Positions 43,685-50,883 of a stretch of DNA of 64,000 nucleotides are shown piece by piece. The notes under the pieces are model-generated. The model ran no database searches, was not told where the DNA came from, and was given only the letters and a program-made list of their open reading frames with translations. The DNA comes from Flavobacterium cucumis (GTDB lineage Bacteria > Bacteroidota > Bacteroidia > Flavobacteriales > Flavobacteriaceae), in contig NZ_FRYK01000003.1 in assembly GCF_900148835.1 (NCBI RefSeq), forward strand, positions 1-64,000, read 5' to 3'. The position numbers and the translations under genes are program-made. The stretch's first letter is position 1. Every line of letters begins with the position of its first letter.

Positions 43685-44175
43685 TATTTTGCAATTAAAA
43701 CTCCGTTTGCTAAGAAAGAATAAGTTGTTTTTGGCGCTACAATACTATCAATTGCTGCTTGTGATTTTCCTGCATCTTTAGCATAGTGCTTTAAAGCATC
43801 AATGCTTTCAATGTTAACAAAGGCTTTCCCATTAACAATAACTTCTTTGTTTTGTGCATTTTTTGGTACAAAAAAACTGTAATCTTCAAATTTCACAAAA
43901 GCTTCTTTATCATCTGATAATTCTAAGGTCATCCAACAACCTTTCTTTTGACAAACTTCGTTAATCTCAGTTTTAAATTTTACTTCTAGGGTATCGCCTT
44001 CTTTTAATGTTGAAAATTTTTCCATCATCTCAGAATTGGATAACGCATTTTCTGCAGTGATAGAATCACCAAAAATGGCATAATCAACTTTCGCTATTTC
44101 AGGAGTGGTTTCTTTTTTTTGTTCACAGTTAGCAAATAAAATTGCTAGAAAGAATAGTGTAATCGTTTTTTTCAT
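43684..44175 (-). CDS. DUF4920 lipoprotein
   Basis: A 163-aa lipoprotein with lipobox FANC (Cys17). Residues about 30-160 form a DUF4920 domain: a strand-rich region with CQKKGCWMTLELSDD and FVKFEDYSFFVPKNAQ. Similar proteins are found next to copper or redox genes in Bacteroidota, with no proven function. It is the first gene of a two-gene operon with a cytochrome c-like protein, and the CxxxxC pair hints at redox or metal chemistry. A perfect -7 box (44195-44202, minus) is 19 bases upstream. Confidence 0.75.
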   Translation of the reverse strand: MKKTITLFFLAILFANCEQKKETTPEIAKVDYAIFGDSITAENALSNSEMMEKFSTLKEGDTLEVKFKTEINEVCQKKGCWMTLELSDDKEAFVKFEDYSFFVPKNAQNKEVIVNGKAFVNIESIDALKHYAKDAGKSQAAIDSIVAPKTTYSFLANGVLIAK

Positions 44176-44194
44176 CTTAGGATAGTTTGTTTAA

Positions 44195-44202
44195 CAAAAA
44201 TA
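44195..44202 (-). promoter_or_regulatory. promoter -7 box of the DUF4920 operon
   Basis: Minus-strand TATTTTTG is a perfect match to TAnnTTTG. Confidence 0.5.
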
Positions 44203-44345
44203 GCTATATTTTTGATTTTTCAGTGTTTTTTATGTGAATTATTAATAGTGTTTTATCGTATACTTTTTATTTCTAAGTAAAAAAGAAGTAATTGTTAGAT
44301 TTTTTTTATTTTTTGATTAATTAAAGTTAGCCATCTTTTTTTTAT

Positions 44346-44388
44346 TAAATTTGCAATTTATTAGTAAAAAAGGGCGTTTTTTTACTAA
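44346..44388 (+). promoter_or_regulatory. ilvE promoter and 5' leader hairpin
   Basis: A perfect -7 box TAAATTTG (44346-44353) is followed from 44361 by an 11-bp A/T stem (TTAGTAAAAAA / TTTTTTACTAA) with a GGGCGT loop. The stem would sit at the very 5' end of the mRNA, 29 bases before the ATG. Confidence 0.5.
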
Positions 44389-44416
44389 ACCTATAATACA
44401 TAACAATACACACTTG

Positions 44417-45484
44417 ATGGAATTAAAAACTTTAAATGAGGTTGAAATTAATTTGGTAACTTCATCGAAAATTAACCAAGTAGATTTTGAGAATCTTACA
44501 TTTGGTAATATTTTTACCGATCACATGTTGGTTTGTGATTACAAAAATGGTGCTTGGCAAATGCCTTCTATAGTACCTTATGCACCATTTATGATAGATC
44601 CTTCTGCCAAAGTTTTTCATTATGGACAGGCCATTTTTGAAGGAATGAAAGCTTACAAAGATCAACAAGATGCTGTTTGGTTGTTTCGTCCAGATGAAAA
44701 TTACAAGCGTTTTAATAAAAGTGCGACAAGAATGGCGATGCCAGAAGTACCTGAAACTGTTTTTCTGGGAGGGTTAAAAAAACTTCTTGAAGTAGATCGT
44801 GAGTGGGTTAGGAAAGGGAAAGGGAACACGTTATATATTCGTCCTTTTATGATTGCTACAGGTCATGGAGTTATTGCGGCACCATCTCAAGAATATCGTT
44901 TTATGATTATATTATCACCTGCAAAATCGTATTATTCAGGAGAGGTAAAAGTTCTTATTGCAGAACATTACAGTAGGGCAGCAAATGGTGGAATTGGAGC
45001 GGCTAAAGCAGCAGGTAATTATTCCGCTCAGTTTTATCCAACAAAATTAGCCAACGAGCAAGGTTTTCAACAGATAATATGGACAGACGACGCTACACAC
45101 ACCAAATTAGAAGAGGCAGGGACTATGAATGTTTTCTTTAGAATTAATGATACCCTTTTAACGGCTCCTACAAGTGAAAGAATCTTGGATGGTGTTACCC
45201 GTAAAAGTGTTATTGAATTAGCAAAACGAGAAAATATTGATGTTGAAGTTCGTTCTGTTTTAGTAGACGAACTAGTTGAGGCAGCAAAAAATGGTTCGTT
45301 AAAAGAGATTTTTGGCGCTGGAACAGCTGCGGTGATTAACCCAATAGTTGGTTTCTCCTATTTAGGAACCTATTATGAGTTACCTAAACTAGAAAACGCT
45401 ATAGCACTTGAAATTAAAGAAAAATTGACAAATATTCAATATAAATTAGCAGATGATACTTTTGGTTGGACTGTTAAGATATAA
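44417..45484 (+). CDS. ilvE: branched-chain amino acid aminotransferase
   Basis: A 355-aa PLP enzyme moving amino groups between glutamate and leucine, isoleucine or valine. The catalytic Lys197 lies in GIGAAKAAGNYSAQF, and the class IV signature follows in EEAGTMNVFFRIN. VFHYGQAIFEGMKAY is the typical N-terminal substrate-gating region. Start is the ATG at 44417 (MELKTLNEV); the longer frame would begin inside the promoter. It is not in an ilv operon. A convergent MazG-like gene shares the terminator. Confidence 0.94.
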   Translation: MELKTLNEVEINLVTSSKINQVDFENLTFGNIFTDHMLVCDYKNGAWQMPSIVPYAPFMIDPSAKVFHYGQAIFEGMKAYKDQQDAVWLFRPDENYKRFNKSATRMAMPEVPETVFLGGLKKLLEVDREWVRKGKGNTLYIRPFMIATGHGVIAAPSQEYRFMIILSPAKSYYSGEVKVLIAEHYSRAANGGIGAAKAAGNYSAQFYPTKLANEQGFQQIIWTDDATHTKLEEAGTMNVFFRINDTLLTAPTSERILDGVTRKSVIELAKRENIDVEVRSVLVDELVEAAKNGSLKEIFGAGTAAVINPIVGFSYLGTYYELPKLENAIALEIKEKLTNIQYKLADDTFGWTVKI

Positions 45485-45505
45485 GTGAAAGCTAAATTGA
45501 AATTA

Positions 45506-45541
45506 AAAGTTGCCTTTGCTATACACTTAGGCAACTTTTTT
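45506..45541. terminator. terminator between ilvE and MazG-like gene
   Basis: A perfect 10-bp stem (AAAGTTGCCT / AGGCAACTTT), 13-base loop, flanked by A and T tracts, so it can act in both directions. Confidence 0.75.
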
Positions 45542-45923
45542 ATTTTAAAATATTTTCAAAGTTGGGTTTGAAGTAATTAGGTCCTTTCATAACTTTTCCA
45601 TCCTCACGGTAGATGGGTTTGCCATCATTTCCAAGTTTACTCATGTTAGAACGCTGAATTTCATCAAAAACTTCCTCTATTTTATGTTGGAGCCCATGCT
45701 CTAAGATAGTGCCGCATAAAATGTACAACATATCTCCCAGCGCATCTGCAACTTCAATAATATCATTGTTTCGAACAGCTTCTAAATATTCTTCATTTTC
45801 TTCTTTCATTAAATTAAAGCGAAGTTCGTTTTTTAATGTTCCTAAATCTGCTTTCATTTCTTCACTTATTCCCAAACCATAGGTTTCGTGAAATATTTTT
45901 ACTGCTTTTAATTGTTTTTGCAT
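45540..45923 (-). CDS. MazG-like nucleoside triphosphate pyrophosphohydrolase
   Basis: A 127-aa all-alpha NTP-PPase. The metal-binding pair is EENEEYLEAV (EExE) and VADALGDMLYILCGT (ExxD form), the core of the MazG/PRA-PH fold. Such enzymes clean up aberrant nucleotides or take part in histidine synthesis. The short, single-domain form and the C-terminal SNMSKLGNDGKPIYREDGKV are typical of the phage- and bacterial-type cleaning enzyme. It has no operon partner. Confidence 0.82.
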   Translation of the reverse strand: MQKQLKAVKIFHETYGLGISEEMKADLGTLKNELRFNLMKEENEEYLEAVRNNDIIEVADALGDMLYILCGTILEHGLQHKIEEVFDEIQRSNMSKLGNDGKPIYREDGKVMKGPNYFKPNFENILK

Positions 45924-45975
45924 AATTGTATTATATTTTTCACTAAATTTAAAAAATTAGAAACTATTTAATCGC

Positions 45976-45983
45976 TACTTTTG
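45976..45983 (+). promoter_or_regulatory. promoter -7 box of the small membrane protein gene
   Basis: TACTTTTG is a perfect match, 14 bases before the ATG. Confidence 0.55.
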
Positions 45984-45997
45984 TAAAAATTTTCAAT

Positions 45998-46186
45998 ATG
46001 TTTTCAACAGGACAAGTATATTTTGCAATATTCTTTTTAATCGCTTTTGTTGCAACAATGATAGTGGTATATCGCAAAGATTTAAAAGTTTTAAAACCTT
46101 TTTACAAAGGGGTTTATTGGGTGTTTTTAGGTTTCATTTTTTTTATTGGCTTACTGTTTCTGATTAAATTTATCATGAAAGATTAA
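45998..46186 (+). CDS. small two-helix membrane protein
   Basis: A 62-aa protein of which about two thirds is two hydrophobic helices (VYFAIFFLIAFVATMIVV and GVYWVFLGFIFFIGLLFLI) separated by a basic loop YRKDLKVLKPFYKG. I recall similar short proteins in flavobacterial genomes but no function. A perfect -7 box lies just upstream, supporting expression. The next gene has its own promoter inside the 30-base gap. Confidence 0.65.
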   Translation: MFSTGQVYFAIFFLIAFVATMIVVYRKDLKVLKPFYKGVYWVFLGFIFFIGLLFLIKFIMKD

Positions 46187-46189
46187 TTT

Positions 46190-46197
46190 TATATTTG
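46190..46197 (+). promoter_or_regulatory. promoter -7 box of the SRPBCC-GyrI gene
   Basis: TATATTTG lies 19 bases before the ATG at 46217. Confidence 0.55.
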
Positions 46198-46216
46198 AAT
46201 TATAAAACGAATACAA

Positions 46217-47242
46217 ATGAAAATTTTAAAATATATATTTCTTTTATTAGCTTTATTGAGTGTGGCTTTTTTGATTTTTGTAGTTACACAGCCAAGTGAA
46301 TTTCGTGTTTCAAGAACGAAGCAAATAAAGATTTCCAAAGAGGTTGTTTTTGATTTTATAACGGATAGTACTTTATCTTCTTATTGGAGTCCTTGGGAAC
46401 AAAACCAAGCGGTCTTTTCTAATATAAAATCCGTTCAAGAAGATTCTCTTTCGCAGACACTAATATTAAATCAACAAGAAAATGAGTCTTACTTTAAGTT
46501 AAAAACTTCTGAAAAGGGCACAATGGTTACTTGGAATTTAAAAGGGAATCTTGATTTTAAATTAAAATTAGAGAGTATTTTAAGTGGAGGTGTAGACCGT
46601 GTTTTAGGGGAACAATTAGAAAAAGGATTGGTTAATATTGAAAATTACTTAGTTAAAGAATTAAATACTTTTACTGTAGCTGTAAACGGTGTTGTAACGA
46701 AACAAGCTACTAACTACATACAACAAATTGATACTTGCAAAAGCAGTGATTTTCAAAAGAAATCTAAAGAAATGTTACAGAACATGCTTTCTTTTGTAAA
46801 GAAAAATGAAATTAGAGTGACGGGTTTACCTTTTATCGACTATAAAAATAGAAAAAATTCGAATGGCACAATTGTTTTTGCAATGTGTGTTCCCGTTGAA
46901 GAACAGATTTTGACCACAGAAGGGAGTGAGATTTCGGGTGCAAGTTTTGAAGAATTTCTTGCTGTGAAAGCAACTTTAACGGGAGATTATTCGCACAGTG
47001 AAAAAGCATGGAAGAAAGCACTCGATTTTGTTAAAAAGAGTCAAGTTAATGTTGATGAAACTGGACATTATATAGAAGTATACAGAGTAAGTTTACCAAA
47101 TGAGAGAAAACCGTCTAAATGGATAACTGAATTTTATTTGCCAGTGAAGCAAAAAGTTGTTAACAAACCAAAGCCTATTTCACGACCTAAAGTTGTTAAT
47201 CCCGATACAATTGCAATACCATCAAATTCAATAGCAGATTAA
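46217..47242 (+). CDS. membrane-anchored SRPBCC - GyrI-like fusion
   Basis: A 341-aa protein with an N-terminal membrane helix (IFLLLALLSVAFLIFVV, about 7-23), an SRPBCC (START-like) domain over about 30-150 (KEVVFDFITDSTLSSYWSPW), and a GyrI-like small-molecule-binding domain over about 170-305 (VPVEEQILTTEG, ATLTGDYSHSEKAWK). The tail is Pro-rich. Two ligand-binding folds on one anchored chain suggest sensing or sequestering a hydrophobic compound in the envelope, which is an inference. No regulator or enzyme is adjacent. Confidence 0.75.
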   Translation: MKILKYIFLLLALLSVAFLIFVVTQPSEFRVSRTKQIKISKEVVFDFITDSTLSSYWSPWEQNQAVFSNIKSVQEDSLSQTLILNQQENESYFKLKTSEKGTMVTWNLKGNLDFKLKLESILSGGVDRVLGEQLEKGLVNIENYLVKELNTFTVAVNGVVTKQATNYIQQIDTCKSSDFQKKSKEMLQNMLSFVKKNEIRVTGLPFIDYKNRKNSNGTIVFAMCVPVEEQILTTEGSEISGASFEEFLAVKATLTGDYSHSEKAWKKALDFVKKSQVNVDETGHYIEVYRVSLPNERKPSKWITEFYLPVKQKVVNKPKPISRPKVVNPDTIAIPSNSIAD

Positions 47243-47267
47243 ATTTTTTATGTATTGCTAAAAGCAA

Positions 47268-47298
47268 AAAAACCATTCGCCTTAACGAATGGTTTTTT
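47268..47298. terminator. bidirectional terminator before fadE
   Basis: A stem AAAACCATTCG / CGAATGGTTTT with a 6-base loop, between convergent genes. Confidence 0.8.
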
Positions 47299-47329
47299 TA
47301 AACAAACTAAACCAATTATATTGCTGTTA

Positions 47330-49120
47330 TTAAAAAGCGTATTTATTTTCGCTAATAATTTTTGCAGCAATTTTTTCACGAAGTCCAATTACATTTGGCA
47401 TGTTCGTATATTTTGTAAAACGTTTTAATCCCATTAACATCATACGTTGTTCGTCGCCTTCAGCAAAAGAAACGATTCCTTCTTTTCCTTTTTGGTTTAC
47501 GATATCTACTGCATGATATAAGTATAATTTTGCCATAGCAATTTGCTCCTGAACTTTGTCTTCGCCTTCTTTTTTAGCTAATTTCTCTGTTCTAAGAATA
47601 GTACTTTCAGCCATGTAGATTTCGATTAAGATATCAGAAGCAGCCATTAATAATTGTTGGTGTGATTCTAATTCTGGTCCGTATTTTTGCACTGCTGCAC
47701 CTGCAACCATTAAGAATACTTTTTTCAATTTAGCAATCATTTCTTTTTCTTCAGCAAATAATTCTGAATAATCTGGAACATCGAAAGATGGAATTCCCAT
47801 TAACTCTTCAGCTACAGCCATCGCTGGACCTAATAAATCAACGTGACCTTTCATTGCTTTTTTCACTAACATACCAACGGATAACATTCTGTTGATTTCG
47901 TTAGTTCCTTCGTAAATTCTTGCGATACGAGCATCTCTCCAAGCACTTTCCATTGGAGCGTCTTCTGAGAATCCCATTCCACCAAAAATTTGAATTCCTT
48001 CATCTGTACATGCTTGAACATCTTCAGAAACGGCTACTTTTAAGATTGAACATTCGATAGCGAATTCTTCAACACCTTTTAATTCAGCTTCTTGGTGCGA
48101 ATTTCCTTCACTAACTCTAATGTTGATTCTGTTTTCAATATCTGCAGCAGCTCTATACGTAGCACTTTCACCTGCATAAGCATTTGTTGCCATTTCAGCA
48201 ATTTTAGCTTGAATTGCTCCAAAACTTGAAATTGGCGTTTTAAATTGAACTCTTTCATTAGCATAGTTTACTGCTCCAGTAATTGTTCTTCTTTGTGCTT
48301 CTAAACAAGCAGCAGCTAATTTAATACGTCCAACATTCAAAGCATTCATTGCAATTTTGAACCCTTCACCACGACCTGCTAACATATTCTCTACTGGTAC
48401 TTTCGTTTCATTAAAGAAAACCTGACGAGTAGAAGAAGAGCGAATACCTAATTTGTGTTCTTCATCTCCTAAAGAAATTCCGTTTGATGGATCATTTTCA
48501 ACGATAAAACCTGTGATGTTTTTATCATCTTCGATACGAGCGAAAACGATAAATACATTACAGAATCCAGCATTTGAAATCCACATTTTTCCTCCAGTGA
48601 TTTTATAGTGTGTTCCGTCTTCAGAAAGAACCGCTTTTGTTTTTCCTGAATTTGCATCTGATCCAGCTCCTGGTTCCGTTAAACAGTAAGCACCAAACCA
48701 TTCCCCTGAAGCTAATTTTGGAACATATTTTTGTTTTTGTTCTTCAGTTCCGTATAACGTAATTGGCATAGTTCCAATTCCAGTGTGCGCTCCAAAAGCA
48801 GTTGAAAACGAACCCGTTGCACCTGATATGTAATCACATACCAAAACAGTATTGATGAATCCCATTTCCATTCCACCGTAAGCAGCAGGAACGGCAACGC
48901 TTAAATAACCAAGCTCTCCGGCTTTACGCATTACTTCTTCAGTAAGTGCATAATCTTTCTTTTCAAAGCGCTCTTTGTTTGGCCATAACTCTTTGTCTAC
49001 GAATTCGATTACCGAATCACGCATCATAATTTGTTCTTCGTTGAAGTCTTCTGGTGTGAAGATGTCTTCGCATTTAGTTTCTTTTACTAGGAATTGTCCT
49101 CCTCTGATAATATCTGACAT
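47330..49120 (-). CDS. fadE: acyl-CoA dehydrogenase FadE
   Basis: A 596-aa FAD enzyme for the first step of beta-oxidation. The long form (about 600 aa, with a C-terminal extension after residue 430) matches Bacillus FadE. CLTEPGAGSDANSG and the catalytic Glu in RIYEGTNEINRM are present. Start chosen at MSDIIRGGQF (49120); an upstream ATG would extend into a REP-like sequence. It is the last gene of the fadN - fadA - fadE operon, separated from fadA by 135 bases that contain a long inverted repeat. Confidence 0.9.
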   Translation of the reverse strand: MSDIIRGGQFLVKETKCEDIFTPEDFNEEQIMMRDSVIEFVDKELWPNKERFEKKDYALTEEVMRKAGELGYLSVAVPAAYGGMEMGFINTVLVCDYISGATGSFSTAFGAHTGIGTMPITLYGTEEQKQKYVPKLASGEWFGAYCLTEPGAGSDANSGKTKAVLSEDGTHYKITGGKMWISNAGFCNVFIVFARIEDDKNITGFIVENDPSNGISLGDEEHKLGIRSSSTRQVFFNETKVPVENMLAGRGEGFKIAMNALNVGRIKLAAACLEAQRRTITGAVNYANERVQFKTPISSFGAIQAKIAEMATNAYAGESATYRAAADIENRINIRVSEGNSHQEAELKGVEEFAIECSILKVAVSEDVQACTDEGIQIFGGMGFSEDAPMESAWRDARIARIYEGTNEINRMLSVGMLVKKAMKGHVDLLGPAMAVAEELMGIPSFDVPDYSELFAEEKEMIAKLKKVFLMVAGAAVQKYGPELESHQQLLMAASDILIEIYMAESTILRTEKLAKKEGEDKVQEQIAMAKLYLYHAVDIVNQKGKEGIVSFAEGDEQRMMLMGLKRFTKYTNMPNVIGLREKIAAKIISENKYAF

Positions 49121-49124
49121 AATT

Positions 49125-49148
49125 AGCCCCCTATCCCCCAAAGGGGGA
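49125..49148. repeat. REP-like element, left arm of a long inverted repeat
   Basis: A GC-rich 24-base sequence with an inner palindrome CCCCCAAAGGGGG, five bases upstream of the fadE ATG. It matches the reverse complement of 49232-49255 at 23 of 24 positions. Confidence 0.85.
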
Positions 49149-49231
49149 ACCTATTAGGGGTCAATAGGGTTTAAATTTTACAATATAATTTTTTTTAGTA
49201 TTTCAGTATAATGTATAACCACAATCCATAT

Positions 49232-49255
49232 TCCCCCTTTGGGGGTTAGGGGGCT
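49232..49255. repeat. REP-like element, right arm of a long inverted repeat
   Basis: The opposite copy, adjacent to the fadA stop codon at 49256. The two arms enclose 83 bases that hold a smaller hairpin-like sequence near 49148-49170. A folded mRNA here would form a long stem between fadA and fadE. Confidence 0.85.
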
Positions 49256-50440
49256 TTACTTCAAAAATTCAAAAACTCCAGCTGCACCTTGACCAGTTCC
49301 AACACACATTGAAACGATTCCATATTTGCTGTTTCTTAAGCGCATTTCGTCAAACAATTGAACGGATAGTTTGGCACCCGTACAACCTAGTGGGTGACCT
49401 AAAGCGATAGCTCCACCGTTAACGTTTACGATTTCAGGATTTAAACCTAATTCTCTCACTACAGCTAATGATTGTGCTGCGAAAGCTTCGTTTAACTCAA
49501 TTAAATCGATTTGGTCTTGCTTTAATCCCGCTTGTTTTAATGCTTTTGGAATGGCTGTAACTGGTCCAATTCCCATGATTCTTGGTTCTACACCTGAAGC
49601 AGCATAGCTTACCATTCTTGCAATTGGTTCTAAGTTTAATTCTTTCACCATTTCTTCGCTCATGATTAAAACGAAAGCTGCACCATCACTCATTTGTGAA
49701 GAGTTTCCAGCGGTAACCGAACCATCAGCAGCGAATACAGGACGTAATCCTGCTAAAGCTTCTACAGAAGTTCCTGCTCTTGGACCTTCGTCTTTATTCA
49801 CTACGTATGATTTTGTTTCTTTCTTACCATTTTCATTGATAAACGTTTGTTCTACTGTAATAGGAGCAATTTGTTTATCGAATTTACCTTCTGCCTGAGC
49901 TTTTAAAGCTTTTAAATGCGATTGATAAGCAAACTCATCTTGGTCAGCACGAGAAACATTAAATTGTTTTGCAACAGCTTCAGCCGTTAATCCCATTCCC
50001 CAGTAATAATCTTCGTGACCTGCAGCAGCCACTTTGTAATCTGGTGTTGGTTTGTAACCTCCCATTGGAATGTAACTCATACTTTCGGCACCACCTGCAA
50101 TGATACAATCTGCCATTCCTGACTGAATTTTAGCTGTTGCCATTGCAATAGTTTCAACTCCAGAAGCACAATATCTGTTTACTGTAACTCCAGGAACATC
50201 CGTAATTTTTAATCCCATTAATGAAATTAAACGCCCAACGTTTAAACCTTGCTCAGCTTCTGGCATTGCATTTCCTACCATCACGTCATCAATGCGTGTT
50301 TTGTCGAAATCAGGCAACTCTTTCATCATGTGTTCGATGGTTTCAGCTGCTAATTCGTCAGGTCTTTTGAATCGGAATACCCCTTTTGGAGCTTTTCCAA
50401 CTGCTGTTCTATATCCTTTTACTATATATGCTGTTTTCAT
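49256..50440 (-). CDS. fadA: acetyl-CoA C-acyltransferase (thiolase) FadA
   Basis: A 394-aa thiolase catalysing the last step of beta-oxidation. The nucleophile Cys91 lies in NRYCASGVETIA, the His in NGGAIALGHPLGCTG and the second Cys in SMCVGTGQGAAG. No signal peptide. It is the thiolase partner of the bifunctional enzyme encoded upstream, with a four-helix-bundle gene in between (a break not seen in B. subtilis fadNAE). Length is normal. Confidence 0.93.
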   Translation of the reverse strand: MKTAYIVKGYRTAVGKAPKGVFRFKRPDELAAETIEHMMKELPDFDKTRIDDVMVGNAMPEAEQGLNVGRLISLMGLKITDVPGVTVNRYCASGVETIAMATAKIQSGMADCIIAGGAESMSYIPMGGYKPTPDYKVAAAGHEDYYWGMGLTAEAVAKQFNVSRADQDEFAYQSHLKALKAQAEGKFDKQIAPITVEQTFINENGKKETKSYVVNKDEGPRAGTSVEALAGLRPVFAADGSVTAGNSSQMSDGAAFVLIMSEEMVKELNLEPIARMVSYAASGVEPRIMGIGPVTAIPKALKQAGLKQDQIDLIELNEAFAAQSLAVVRELGLNPEIVNVNGGAIALGHPLGCTGAKLSVQLFDEMRLRNSKYGIVSMCVGTGQGAAGVFEFLK

Positions 50441-50464
50441 ATTTATTTGTATTAAGATTGGAGT

Positions 50465-50479
50465 ATTAAGTATTAAGAC
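50465..50479. repeat. inverted repeat, left arm (four-helix-bundle element)
   Basis: ATTAAGTATTAAGAC lies 15 bases beyond the stop of the four-helix-bundle gene and is the exact reverse complement of 50854-50868. Confidence 0.8.
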
Positions 50480-50494
50480 TTTCCAATCGTTTTA

Positions 50495-50851
50495 TTAATT
50501 TTCTTTAAGAGATTTTTGGAAAGAAAAACTCATGTTACTAATTTCTACTAACTGATTAATAATTGGTTGTATTATTTCTTCATCAACTAAACTTAATCGT
50601 TTTGCTAAAATTAGTTGTGTGATAAGCTCAAATGTAGAACCATTTGCAATTCCTAAAAATTGAATGAATTCTTTATTAGAATTTCTTCCAGAACCTTCTG
50701 CAATATTTGATGGGATAGAAACGGCACATTTCTTAATTTGATGAATTAGATTAAATTTCTCATCAATTGGGAGTAAAAGTGAAACTTTGTAAACTTCAAC
50801 TGCTACGTCCATTGCTTTTTGCCAAATCTTTAATTTTTCAAAATTATGCAT
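50495..50851 (-). CDS. four-helix-bundle protein (23S rRNA intervening-sequence protein family)
   Basis: A 118-aa all-helical protein of the S23/IVP family (FEKLKIWQKAMDVAVEVY, CAVSIPSNIAEGSGRNSN, GSTFELITQLILAKRL). This family is known from ORFs inside intervening sequences of 23S rRNA in Leptospira and others, and relatives (bAvd) serve diversity-generating retroelements. Here it sits between fadN and fadA and is closely bracketed by exact 15-bp inverted repeats, one 3 bases before the ATG. No reverse transcriptase or variable repeat was seen. It probably has nothing to do with fatty acid oxidation. Confidence 0.88.
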   Translation of the reverse strand: MHNFEKLKIWQKAMDVAVEVYKVSLLLPIDEKFNLIHQIKKCAVSIPSNIAEGSGRNSNKEFIQFLGIANGSTFELITQLILAKRLSLVDEEIIQPIINQLVEISNMSFSFQKSLKEN

Positions 50852-50853
50852 AG

Positions 50854-50868
50854 GTCTTAATACTTAAT
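50854..50868. repeat. inverted repeat, right arm (four-helix-bundle element)
   Basis: GTCTTAATACTTAAT is the reverse complement of the left arm, 3 bases upstream of the gene start. Together they would loop out the entire gene in the polycistronic mRNA. Confidence 0.8.
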
Positions 50869-50883
50869 TCTTATTACTTTATA

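Noticed and set aside
50495..50851. Diversity-generating retroelement accessory protein (bAvd)
   Set aside because: The family is related, but there is no reverse transcriptase, template repeat or variable gene nearby.
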